NCBI GenBank assembly: GCA_963677655.1
Contig: OY782089.1
Strand: one strand, 5' to 3'
Source of the DNA: Saccharicrinis sp963677655
Lineage (GTDB): Bacteria > Bacteroidota > Bacteroidia > Bacteroidales > Marinilabiliaceae
Length of the DNA stretch: 64,000 nucleotides
This document shows, piece by piece, positions 18,203 through 26,897 of the stretch (position 1 is the first letter of the stretch; each line of letters opens with the position of its first letter). Made by a program: the position numbers and the translations under genes. The notes beneath the pieces were generated by a model. The model did no database searches, was not told the origin of the DNA, and saw only the letters and a list, made by a program, of their open reading frames with translations.

Positions 18203-20998
18203 TCAACTCCTTTGTGCAAAGGATTTTACAAATTGAGCCGGAGTCATTTCTTTTTCCTTATTAAAGGCCCTGTAAAAAGTAGATTTTGATGAGAAACCAC
18301 TTTTCTCAGCTAGTGCATTTAATGTTAATATTTCTGCATCCGAGGTTTTGAGTAAACGTATAAATTCTTCGACCCGGTATTTATTGATATACTCATAAAA
18401 ACGCGTATTCAGGTGTTCATTAAAAATCTGAGAAAGTTCTCCACTACTCACATTTATTAACTGTGCTAATTTTTCTACAGATAGATTCTTCTGTAGATAG
18501 GGTTTATCATTAGTCATAACCTCTGTCAAACGTTCAATAGCCTGATTGGTTATATCGTCGGTTAATTTAGAAAACACGTATTTATTTTCCCTTTTACTTT
18601 GTTTGATCTTACGTTGTTGTTTTATATATAGAATTGTCAATACTAAAACAACCAAAAACACCAAAAAAACCACTACCAACACTATCCAGCTTCCAGAACT
18701 AACCCTTACAGAAATATGGATTGGTTGTCCGAATTCCCCTTCTGGCAAAGCCGCCTTTATATGTATATTGTATAAGCCCGAATTTAAATCTTTAATTGAA
18801 AGCTCCCTATTTCTTGTATAGTTCCACGTTTCATCTCTTCCTTGTAATTTCCATGCAAAAACCTGTTTACCTGGCGATAATAAACTTGAGGAACCATATT
18901 CAATCAACAATTGATTTATCTTTCCATCTTTTTGAAACTCAAAATCCATTGCTTTTTTTAAATACGACTTCGGGAAATGGATCGTATCTCCATCTGCTAT
19001 CAACTGATGAATTAAAACATGAGGTGCTTCAATATTTCTATATTTTTTTACGGGTTTAAAATAATTTACCCCATTCACACTACTAAAATAATAGGTATTA
19101 CTTATGGTATCCAGATATGCTCCACGCCGATTGTATTTTACATCTACCAAACCATCGCTAAAAGCATAAGGAATAAACCTACCCAAACCTAAGGCATTTG
19201 GATTATATTTTATAATTCCTTTCCAGGTTCCCAACCAAAGTTCACCATTTTTATCAGGTAATATCGCAGAAACATAATTGTGTGTCAAGCCATCTTGCTC
19301 AAAAAAGCCTTTAATCTTAACATTACCAAGGCTTAGATCTCCTCTTTCCAATTTATCTATTTTGTAAAGACCATTAACTGATCCCAGCCAAATATTTCCT
19401 TTTGTATCCTGACTGATAGTTTGAATTTCGTTTATTTTGAGTACCTCGTGCGTTTTCTTGTTAATCTCAGCGATTATTTTGTTGTTTTCAGCATTAATAA
19501 CAATCACTCCCTTATTACTTGTTCCAACCCAAATACGTTTTTCGTTGTCAATAAAAAAACAAATTACACTAATGTTATTCTCCTTATTGATACGCTGAAC
19601 CTGAAATTGCCTTTTTGAAACTTGCTTTAATTCAACTAATTTACGGTCAACACACATCCAATAATTTCCATTAGGATGTTGGATAACTGAAGTAATTTGC
19701 TTGAAATTGATAGCATGATTCTTTTCGTCTAAAAGTTCCAAATCAATCAATTCGTTTCCATCGGCTAGTTTTAATGAGTGATCTGCAGTCAGTAATGTTT
19801 GATTCTTATGATCTGTGTAAATGCAGAAAACAGAGTTAATATCGAATCCATTGCTCGTATTGTAACGTGTAAATTGTTCCTCATTAACATTCAACCTTGA
19901 CATACCACTCCTGAAACTACCAAACCACACGTTTCCAAGTGTATCACCATAAACCGGATAGATGCTATTATCATGTATTGTGTAAGGGTTTTGAGGATTG
20001 TGTCGAAAATTAGAAAACCATTGATGCTGCAAATCTAATTTATTGAGCCCTCCATAGGTAGAAATCCAAATAATCTCTTCCTTATCCACATATATATCTG
20101 TTATTTGATTATTGGAAAGAGAAAACGGATAGTTGGGTTCATTAAAGATGAATTGGATCCCTGATATATCATATTCTGAATCTAAAACAACCCTGTTTAA
20201 TCCATTCCTTGTTCCTGCCCAAACGGAACCGTTAAGATATGCTAACGAGGTAACATTGTTGTGACTTAGGCTAAAAGGCTTATTATCAGAACTAATATAT
20301 TGATAGTTATTCTCCTTTCTGGTCAATTCTGCCAAGTGAAATATATAAAGACCATTATTGGAGGCAATGTATATTTCATTGTTTGGAGTGAAGCAAAAAT
20401 CATTAATATTCTCATGCAATTTAAGTACAGTATCCTCATTACATACCAATATACCTTTACTTGTTGCTTTCCACACTAACCCTGAATGATCCATTTGTAT
20501 GGAAGAAACCCTTTCTCTGCCTTTTAATTTGGTAATTTCATTATTGTAAATATTTAAATGAAAATTGCCCTTAGAACTTGAAATAAATAAAATACTATCA
20601 TTTAGTGCATATAAAAAACTAACTTTCTTTATTCTATCTGTAGCAAAAGAGCTGAAACGATTGTTTATTATATCATATTTATACAAACCAGATTCGCCTC
20701 CCACCCATATATTGTGTGCATTATCCTGTGTAACATCAAAAAAACGTTCTCCTTTGATAAAATACTTTGAAGTATCCCTATTTTCGGTAAAATTAAGGAT
20801 ATATCTTCCATCATACCTGGCAACTCCATTAATACCAACTACCCACAAATAGCCTTGGTTATCACGGTAAGTTTTAAAAAAACGGTCACTAAACAACCCA
20901 TCCTGTGAACTTACTTTTTCCATGAATACAGACTGGCTGTTGACTATAGCAGATAACACCCCAAGTAAAAACAATATAGAAAGCCTCAATTTCACCAT
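18203..20998 (-). CDS. Membrane-bound AraC-type regulator without a kinase domain
   Basis: Transcription regulator of 931 residues. A signal peptide (1-21) is followed by a periplasmic beta-propeller built from Reg_prop repeats (LWVVGINGVARYDG, IWVGGESGLYKYD, IWISTYGGLNKLD and others), then a Y_Y_Y-like domain (about 685-765), one membrane helix (771-792), and a cytoplasmic AraC helix-turn-helix domain (about 835-931, with ALAEKSGFSSKSTFYRAF). Hybrid two-component regulators have this sensor plus histidine kinase and receiver domains; here both are absent, so signalling must be direct across the membrane, somewhat as proposed for SusR-like proteins. It follows the CAPTR sulfatase at 73 bp and may control nearby sulfatase operons. 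The ligand is probably an oligosaccharide from the same polysaccharide. Confidence 0.85.
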   Translation of the reverse strand: MVKLRLSILFLLGVLSAIVNSQSVFMEKVSSQDGLFSDRFFKTYRDNQGYLWVVGINGVARYDGRYILNFTENRDTSKYFIKGERFFDVTQDNAHNIWVGGESGLYKYDIINNRFSSFATDRIKKVSFLYALNDSILFISSSKGNFHLNIYNNEITKLKGRERVSSIQMDHSGLVWKATSKGILVCNEDTVLKLHENINDFCFTPNNEIYIASNNGLYIFHLAELTRKENNYQYISSDNKPFSLSHNNVTSLAYLNGSVWAGTRNGLNRVVLDSEYDISGIQFIFNEPNYPFSLSNNQITDIYVDKEEIIWISTYGGLNKLDLQHQWFSNFRHNPQNPYTIHDNSIYPVYGDTLGNVWFGSFRSGMSRLNVNEEQFTRYNTSNGFDINSVFCIYTDHKNQTLLTADHSLKLADGNELIDLELLDEKNHAINFKQITSVIQHPNGNYWMCVDRKLVELKQVSKRQFQVQRINKENNISVICFFIDNEKRIWVGTSNKGVIVINAENNKIIAEINKKTHEVLKINEIQTISQDTKGNIWLGSVNGLYKIDKLERGDLSLGNVKIKGFFEQDGLTHNYVSAILPDKNGELWLGTWKGIIKYNPNALGLGRFIPYAFSDGLVDVKYNRRGAYLDTISNTYYFSSVNGVNYFKPVKKYRNIEAPHVLIHQLIADGDTIHFPKSYLKKAMDFEFQKDGKINQLLIEYGSSSLLSPGKQVFAWKLQGRDETWNYTRNRELSIKDLNSGLYNIHIKAALPEGEFGQPIHISVRVSSGSWIVLVVVFLVFLVVLVLTILYIKQQRKIKQSKRENKYVFSKLTDDITNQAIERLTEVMTNDKPYLQKNLSVEKLAQLINVSSGELSQIFNEHLNTRFYEYINKYRVEEFIRLLKTSDAEILTLNALAEKSGFSSKSTFYRAFNKEKEMTPAQFVKSFAQRS

Positions 20999-21071
20999 AT
21001 GGCTGTTTCTTCTTAATCAATACTAGTACTTAGTTCATAAAGTTATATAGCAACAATTACTTCATTTGATT

Positions 21072-22469
21072 TCAATTATTAATCCACTCATTATCTCCCT
21101 GCTCTTTCATCCAACTCAAAATAGCTTTATGAAGCTCTTTTAATTTCGGTTGATATTCAGGATGATCTGCCAGATTATCGAGCTCTTCCGGATCTTTATC
21201 TAAATCAAAAAGTTGGAATTCAGAACGGTGCTTAAAGGCCTGAACTCTACTCATAGCATTTTTATCATAACTGGCTTTTGCCAACCATGAAAGATACATC
21301 TTACGAACATGGCGGTCTTCAATTTTATCTACATGATCATAATCAAATCCGTTAATGGTTCTAACAGCATATAGATTATCCGGAGTTACAGTCCACATCA
21401 ATTTATAGCGACCATCAGTTACAGCACGTGAGGCAAATGGAGGTCCTTCGTGCCCACTATTGTATACAAAAAAAGCCTTGTCACGATGATTTTTTGTTTT
21501 ACCTGCAATAACAGGAAGCAGGCTTCTCCCATCCATCCCTTCCACAACTTCACCTCCGGCAGCATCTATCAATGTCGGTAATATATCGCAATATTGCGAA
21601 AGAACAGGAGTTACCATGGATTTATCATAAGGTTTTGGCCATTTCATCACACAAGCTGAACGCACACCCATATCGTATGTTGTCCATTTACCAAAAGGCA
21701 TTCCAATACCATTCTCATCCAAAACAATCAAAGCCGTATTTTTATCCAGTTCATTTTGTTCAAGCATCGTTCTGGCCTTACCCACCTGTTTATCAAACAT
21801 ATGAATTTCGGCAAGGTATTCCCTAAAATAATGTCGCGTTTCTTTAGTATCAACGAAACTCTTTGGCAACACTAATTCATCTAATTTCCAGGGAGAAGAA
21901 TCCCCAGCATCCCATGGAGAATGTGCGTGTATGGAACAAATAATTAAGCAAAAAGGCTGATTTGGATCACGGGTTATAAACTCCTCTATGCCATTCCATT
22001 CTTCCTGACCCACCCCGTGTATCACACAATTCTTCTCAAAACCATCTACAAACTCAAATGGATATACTGAGTTTGGCTTAAAATGGCGTTTCCCTGTTAG
22101 CCCTACCCGATAGCCAAGTTTTGATAGATGTTGAACAATACTTTGGGTACCTTTTTTAGTAGCTGCATGATTAATGGTACAACCATTTTTATATGGAGCT
22201 AATCCGGTATATAACTCTGCCCGTGTTGGAGCACACATTGCTTCGGAAACAAACATATTTGTAAAACGTATTCCCTCCTCTGCCAGCTTATCAATATTAG
22301 GAGTTGTATTGGGATTCTTTGCTCCAAAACAACCAATATTTGAAGCACTAATATCATCTCCAACAAGTATAAGAAAATTTGGTTTCTTACTTTTTGCAGA
22401 TAAAAATGAAATAGTGATAAACAATATAATAAAAATCCCAAAGACTCTTTTATGGTTTTTTATTTTCAT
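21072..22469 (-). CDS. Sulfatase, S1 formylglycine family (CAPTR type)
   Basis: Exported sulfatase of 465 residues. Signal peptide about 1-25. ILVGDDISASNIGCFG contains D38 and D39; SEAMCAPTRAELYTG contains the formylglycine Cys79 in a C-A-P-T-R signature, with Thr in place of the more common Ser. IVLDENGIGMPFGKWTTYD forms the second metal region, with DEN instead of the usual DNG order. Overall it resembles the heparan N-sulfatase-like branch of S1, a low-certainty guess. It starts 41 bp after the 24.2-kb sulfatase stop, so the two are co-transcribed, and precedes the AraC-type regulator. Confidence 0.88.
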   Translation of the reverse strand: MKIKNHKRVFGIFIILFITISFLSAKSKKPNFLILVGDDISASNIGCFGAKNPNTTPNIDKLAEEGIRFTNMFVSEAMCAPTRAELYTGLAPYKNGCTINHAATKKGTQSIVQHLSKLGYRVGLTGKRHFKPNSVYPFEFVDGFEKNCVIHGVGQEEWNGIEEFITRDPNQPFCLIICSIHAHSPWDAGDSSPWKLDELVLPKSFVDTKETRHYFREYLAEIHMFDKQVGKARTMLEQNELDKNTALIVLDENGIGMPFGKWTTYDMGVRSACVMKWPKPYDKSMVTPVLSQYCDILPTLIDAAGGEVVEGMDGRSLLPVIAGKTKNHRDKAFFVYNSGHEGPPFASRAVTDGRYKLMWTVTPDNLYAVRTINGFDYDHVDKIEDRHVRKMYLSWLAKASYDKNAMSRVQAFKHRSEFQLFDLDKDPEELDNLADHPEYQPKLKELHKAILSWMKEQGDNEWINN

Positions 22470-22510
22470 GATGATTGTGATATAGATTTTAACTGAGCTC
22501 AGAACTATAC

Positions 22511-24208
22511 TTATTCTATCTCATTAAATGTTTTCCATGTTAACACACCTGTATTTTTTGCCCACTCTTTCCACATCGCTTCCATTTTTTTTGTCTTTTC
22601 TGGCATCTGATTGATTATATCCTGAGTTTCGGTACGGTCTTTTTCCATATCATACAGTTCCCAGTTATATTCCGAATCTTTACTCCATTTTGATACCAGT
22701 TTATATTTACCCAGGCGTATTGCTTTATTGCCTTCATGCTCCCAATACAGTGCTCTGTTCTTTAATTCCTGATCCTTAAAAGATGGAAGCAGGCTTGTTC
22801 CTGCTAGTGGAGTAATGAGATTGCCATGATATTCTTTCGGATAATTGGCGCCTGCCACATCCACACAGGTTGCCATAATATCAACAATATGAGCAGGTTG
22901 CTTGCGGAACTCATTTTTAGCCATAATTCCATCAGGCCAGTGCACAATTAATGGAGTTGAAATACCTCCCTCATGTACATAATGTTTATACATTCTAAAA
23001 GGTGTGTTACTTGCATTTGCCCACGGCTTATCATATGACAGATATGTACTATCAGGTCCTGGTTCTAAACCTATTCCTCCATAAACAGGTTTCCCTTTTC
23101 GTGTATATTGGGGTTTCATATCTCTCTGACGTTCATCTTTACCCATGGGTTTAAGGTCATCCGCTTTCACATCTTTATTATACGGTCTGATGCCCTCAAA
23201 AAGCCCCAGACGCTCTGCACAACCTCCGTTATCCTCTAAAAAGAAAACCAAGGTATTGTCCTTCATACCTTTTTCATCAAGCGTATTCATCACTTTTCCA
23301 ATACCTTGATCCATGCAATCCACCATAGCAGCATAAACTTCCATTAATGAACTATACCAGGCTTTATTTTCCTCGTCTTCCCAATTTTTAATCTTAGCTT
23401 CTTTTTCAGATAACTTCCAATCAGGGTTAATAATTCCCATTTCTTTTAATCGTTCATACTTTTTTTGACGAAGAACATCCCATCCTTCATCAAATTTTCC
23501 TTTGTATTTAGCAATATCTTCAGGTTTTGCATGCATTGGCCAGTGAGCTGCAGTATAGGCCAGGTACATAAAGAAAGGCTTTTCCGAATCATGTTCTTGT
23601 ATGTATTTAACTGCATTTTCTGTGATAGCATCTGTAAAATAAAAATCTTCAGAAGGTGTGATATACTCATTATCACGAGTAAGCGAACAAGGATCGTAAA
23701 AACTTCCGGCACCAAGGATAGTACCAAAAAACTTATCGAAACCTCTTTGTAAAGGCCAGTTGTGTTTTGTAGGATTGTCATCATTGGGTTTATACGGGGT
23801 AACATGCCATTTACCGGAAATATAAGTTGCATAACCAGCCTGTTTCAAAACTTCAGCCATGGTCATTGCCTTATTGCTCAAATCACCTCTATAAGATTCG
23901 GCTCCCAAATCTTTCGTCATATGACCAAACCCTGATTGGTGAGGATAAAGCCCTGTTAGCAAAGAGGCTCGTGTCGGACAGCAACGAGCTGCATTATAAA
24001 ATTGAGTATAACGTAAACCATTTTTTGCCAGACCATCGAGATTGGGAGTATTTATCTCCCCTCCGTAACAGCCAATATCTGAGAAACCCATATCATCTGA
24101 TAAAATAACAATGATATTAGGTTGAGATTTTTCTTTGACTTCATCTTTACAGCTTAATATTGCTATACCAATTAGTAATGTGGAAATAATTATTTTACAC
24201 TTTATCAT
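22511..24208 (-). CDS. Arylsulfatase-type S1 sulfatase, lipoprotein
   Basis: Sulfatase of 565 residues. The start is the ATG at 24208: it has a good Shine-Dalgarno sequence (AAAGGAG, 24214-24220, 5-nt spacing) and begins a lipoprotein signal with AILSC (Cys20); an upstream GTG at 24223 lies over that ribosome site and is unlikely. D38 and D39 in ILSDDMGFSDIGCYGG bind metal; ARCCPTRASLLTGLYPHQ places the formylglycine at Cys76. FFLEDNGGCAERLG is the second metal motif. The large size and the CCPTR signature match the arylsulfatase branch of S1 common in marine Bacteroidota. It leads a unit with the second sulfatase and the regulator. Confidence 0.92.
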   Translation of the reverse strand: MIKCKIIISTLLIGIAILSCKDEVKEKSQPNIIVILSDDMGFSDIGCYGGEINTPNLDGLAKNGLRYTQFYNAARCCPTRASLLTGLYPHQSGFGHMTKDLGAESYRGDLSNKAMTMAEVLKQAGYATYISGKWHVTPYKPNDDNPTKHNWPLQRGFDKFFGTILGAGSFYDPCSLTRDNEYITPSEDFYFTDAITENAVKYIQEHDSEKPFFMYLAYTAAHWPMHAKPEDIAKYKGKFDEGWDVLRQKKYERLKEMGIINPDWKLSEKEAKIKNWEDEENKAWYSSLMEVYAAMVDCMDQGIGKVMNTLDEKGMKDNTLVFFLEDNGGCAERLGLFEGIRPYNKDVKADDLKPMGKDERQRDMKPQYTRKGKPVYGGIGLEPGPDSTYLSYDKPWANASNTPFRMYKHYVHEGGISTPLIVHWPDGIMAKNEFRKQPAHIVDIMATCVDVAGANYPKEYHGNLITPLAGTSLLPSFKDQELKNRALYWEHEGNKAIRLGKYKLVSKWSKDSEYNWELYDMEKDRTETQDIINQMPEKTKKMEAMWKEWAKNTGVLTWKTFNEIE

Positions 24209-24213
24209 TTTTA

Positions 24214-24220
24214 CTCCTTT
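24214..24220 (-). promoter_or_regulatory. Ribosome binding site fixing the sulfatase start
   Basis: Minus strand AAAGGAG, five bases before the ATG at 24208. Strong Shine-Dalgarno sites are not seen at most genes here, so this one decides the start codon. Confidence 0.65.
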
Positions 24221-24373
24221 CACCTATTTACAATCAACCAAAAAAACTGATAGACAACAACAAGCATAATTTGTATTGATCAATCGATTTGGGATTATTC
24301 TATATAATGGAACAATCCCTTTCCATTACTTCGATAATTTTCTGTATTGCACTGATAATAAATACATTAAGAA

Positions 24374-24450
24374 AGTAGACTATTGATTATTAACATACTG
24401 AGACTAAGCGCCTCCGCTTGGACGGAGCAGGCTTTGTAAATCAGTCTACT
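24374..24450. repeat. GC-rich nested inverted repeat element
   Basis: Outer arms AGTAGACT (24374-24381) and AGTCTACT (24443-24450) enclose an inner hairpin: AAGC/GCTT (24406-24409, 24431-24434), an internal loop, then CTCCG/CGGAG (24412-24416, 24423-24427). It is much richer in G+C than its surroundings. It lies between the GH43 stop and the sulfatase operon start. No T-run follows on the minus strand. It could be a dispersed intergenic repeat or a structured 3' end. Confidence 0.55.
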
Positions 24451-24463
24451 ACCTTTTAAACAC

Positions 24464-25411
24464 TCACTTTATTGGCGTTACCGGCTCATTAGTTTTTACC
24501 CCCTTGCCAAGCGTATATTCAATTGGTTTAATGGTTCCATCTTCGTTAAACTCCATTTTATCAAAACAGGAAGAACGACGCCAAAAAGTTCCATCATTTA
24601 CATCGCCACGCTGATAGAAGAAGTACCATTGATTTTTAAATTCAATGGCCGACATATGTGCAGGAGCATCCTTTTGTGTAGGCGTAATAAAGCCTTTAAA
24701 CTCGGCATATTTTTCAGTTGGCAATGGTGAATCTGCCATCCAATAGCCTGTTCGCCAACCTTTACGACCCATAAAATAATACTTCCCATTACGTTTAAAA
24801 CAATGCACTGCCTCGTTAACTGTTTCTTCGCTTAAGCGTTGCCATGGCCCATCCAATTCAATCATATTATCTTTTAGTTTTGCACCATACACGTGCCTAC
24901 CTTTCTCTCCAAGATTGACTTTTGCATCATTTCCATAAATATAAGCCTGTCCATCATCGTCGATAAACACTGTTGGATCGAAAATAGAAGTGATCTTATC
25001 GGTTACAGCCTCTTCCCACGGACCTTCAGGATTGCGACTTTTTGCTACCCCGATATGTGTTTTGTTATATGGAAAATAGAAATAATACCATCCATCTTTA
25101 TAAGCCACATCTGGTGCATTCATCTGTCCGTGAGCCCACGAATATTCTCGAGGTTTTAAAACAACTCCATGGTTTTTCCAGTTAACCAGATCCTCTGATT
25201 CAAGTACAACATAGTCTTGCATTGTGCTGTAACCTACTGCTGTATCCACATCGTGAGAGCAGTAAACATATACTTTGCCATTGTACACTTCAGCAGCAGG
25301 ATCGGCGATGTATAAAAAACCAGCGTCTCCCTTTTTAAGGATAGGATTTTGAGCTTTGCTCCAGACAGCAAAACCAAATAGAGTTATTAATAACAGACTT
25401 TTAAGCTTCAT
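24464..25411 (-). CDS. GH43 glycosidase
   Basis: Exported five-bladed propeller glycosidase of 315 residues; signal peptide about 1-20. The three catalytic acids are visible: D37 (LYIADPAAEVYNGKVY) as base, D145 (SIFDPTVFIDDDGQAY) as pKa modulator and E200 (ETVNEAVHCFKRNGKYYF) as acid. The length is that of a single-domain GH43 without extra binding modules. GH43 enzymes remove beta-xylose, alpha-L-arabinofuranose or beta-galactose by inversion; which applies is not readable here. Third gene of the lyase-beta-helix-GH43 unit (59-bp gap), followed by a GC-rich inverted repeat. Confidence 0.88.
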   Translation of the reverse strand: MKLKSLLLITLFGFAVWSKAQNPILKKGDAGFLYIADPAAEVYNGKVYVYCSHDVDTAVGYSTMQDYVVLESEDLVNWKNHGVVLKPREYSWAHGQMNAPDVAYKDGWYYFYFPYNKTHIGVAKSRNPEGPWEEAVTDKITSIFDPTVFIDDDGQAYIYGNDAKVNLGEKGRHVYGAKLKDNMIELDGPWQRLSEETVNEAVHCFKRNGKYYFMGRKGWRTGYWMADSPLPTEKYAEFKGFITPTQKDAPAHMSAIEFKNQWYFFYQRGDVNDGTFWRRSSCFDKMEFNEDGTIKPIEYTLGKGVKTNEPVTPIK

Positions 25412-25470
25412 TCTATTTTAGTTTTAATTTTATTCGTCACACTTTATTATATCCATAAATCAAAAGGATC

Positions 25471-26862
25471 TCATTCATGAGATGTATCTGTTACTTCTCC
25501 ATTACTCTTGATATCTGCATCTATAGTTCCTGGTAAAAGCAATACTCTGATTTTTGTTTTATTATCCAATTTTATATCTGTAGCATGCATTCTTGCTTTT
25601 TTGTTAAAGCTTCCATAGCCTTCCCATGCAGCCAATTTTATGGCCATTTTATCCGGAATATAATCAGTATTGGATGTTTTGATAATTACATGGTGACCCG
25701 TTCCGTTAATCTTTGCCAACAGACTGTTTGCCATTCCATTTCTGCTATCCAAAATCTCCATTTCAACATAAGCATTTTTAGCGTTTGTGTAAGGAACACA
25801 GAATGCTTCTGCATATTTAGCATCAGCAGCACAATTGATTATGGTATCATTGTTACCCACATTATATCCGGTAGCTACACAATCTGAAACCTTGCAGTTA
25901 ATCACCTTATCTCCAGATTTGCTTAATCCAGTACATATACCACGGCGCATTTGAAAAACAGTACAATCTTTTATCGTAGTATTTTTAGTGGGATTTCCAT
26001 GATATTCAGGATACATCCGAATTCCATCTTCACTTAGTGAGATGATTTCACCGGGAAGGATTTTACCATCTTCAGCAACGATAGTTCCTTCGATGTATCC
26101 TCCTTTATGAGCAAAAAAGTCTTTATCAAAACAATATCCCGAAGTCTCGGCTAAGATTGCATCTGTTGTACGCAGCAAACCATCTACATGACAATCCTCA
26201 ATTAAAGTATTTTCGGCTCCCTGCAAGAAAATGGCATGTCCCATAGCTCGCATATGAACCTGACATCCAATCAACTTTACATTTTTTGCCGGATAGCCTA
26301 TACGTATACCATTCATTTTTCGCACATCACCTCCTCCAAGTCCGTACAAGTAACCATAACCCCATGGTGAAGAACCTGCTGTGCGCACTTCTACATTCTT
26401 TAAAGTAATATTGGAACCTACGATGTTAAACATCTTGTTTTTACTTTGTCGGCCTGGCTGACCTCCATATGTTTCAATATAGAGACCTTCAAAAACTATA
26501 TTATTCCCTGAGATTTCAACAGCACAATACATACTGTTACCATCTTCGCTTTTTTTCAAATCCGTTCTGCTGAATAATTTAGTATCTACCATAAAACGAA
26601 CTCCGTTTAAGTCGTAATGTGAATTATTCCCGGTAACCTGAATAAAACGAATACTGTTTGCATTATCAATTTGGTAATTCCCCTCTTTTAGCTTGACTTT
26701 TACATCATCTTTATTGATGTAATTTTTGAAATCGGAAAGGTTATCAACTATAATAAAATTATCATCCTTACTACCAGGTAAATTAGCCTTTAATGGATTA
26801 AGTATTAACAAGCATACTATTAGAAAAACGGCTTGTCGTATGTTATTTTTTTTCTGTTGCAT
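25471..26862 (-). CDS. Right-handed beta-helix protein, probable polysaccharide-active enzyme
   Basis: Exported protein of 463 residues; signal peptide about 1-27. The body is a pectate-lyase-like parallel beta-helix: short repeating rungs such as NIVFEGLYIETYGG, NITLKNVEVRTAG, NVKLIGCQVHMRAMGHAIFLQG, NTLIEDCHVDGL, NTTIKDCTVFQMRRGICTG and DKVINCKVSDCVATG. A conserved-looking patch with H, R and D residues (about 195-215) may be the active site. This fold occurs in lyases, GH28 hydrolases and epimerases, and I cannot choose between them. It sits 35 bp after the 956-aa lyase and 59 bp before GH43, so it most likely works on the same uronic-acid polysaccharide. Confidence 0.7.
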   Translation of the reverse strand: MQQKKNNIRQAVFLIVCLLILNPLKANLPGSKDDNFIIVDNLSDFKNYINKDDVKVKLKEGNYQIDNANSIRFIQVTGNNSHYDLNGVRFMVDTKLFSRTDLKKSEDGNSMYCAVEISGNNIVFEGLYIETYGGQPGRQSKNKMFNIVGSNITLKNVEVRTAGSSPWGYGYLYGLGGGDVRKMNGIRIGYPAKNVKLIGCQVHMRAMGHAIFLQGAENTLIEDCHVDGLLRTTDAILAETSGYCFDKDFFAHKGGYIEGTIVAEDGKILPGEIISLSEDGIRMYPEYHGNPTKNTTIKDCTVFQMRRGICTGLSKSGDKVINCKVSDCVATGYNVGNNDTIINCAADAKYAEAFCVPYTNAKNAYVEMEILDSRNGMANSLLAKINGTGHHVIIKTSNTDYIPDKMAIKLAAWEGYGSFNKKARMHATDIKLDNKTKIRVLLLPGTIDADIKSNGEVTDTSHE

Positions 26863-26897
26863 AATCTTTATCTTTAATATATTCAGATTTCTTTTAA

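Noticed and set aside
23446..23832. Minus-strand frame of 128 codons inside the sulfatase gene
   Set aside because: It is another reading frame of the sulfatase coding region, which is intact and carries all sulfatase motifs.
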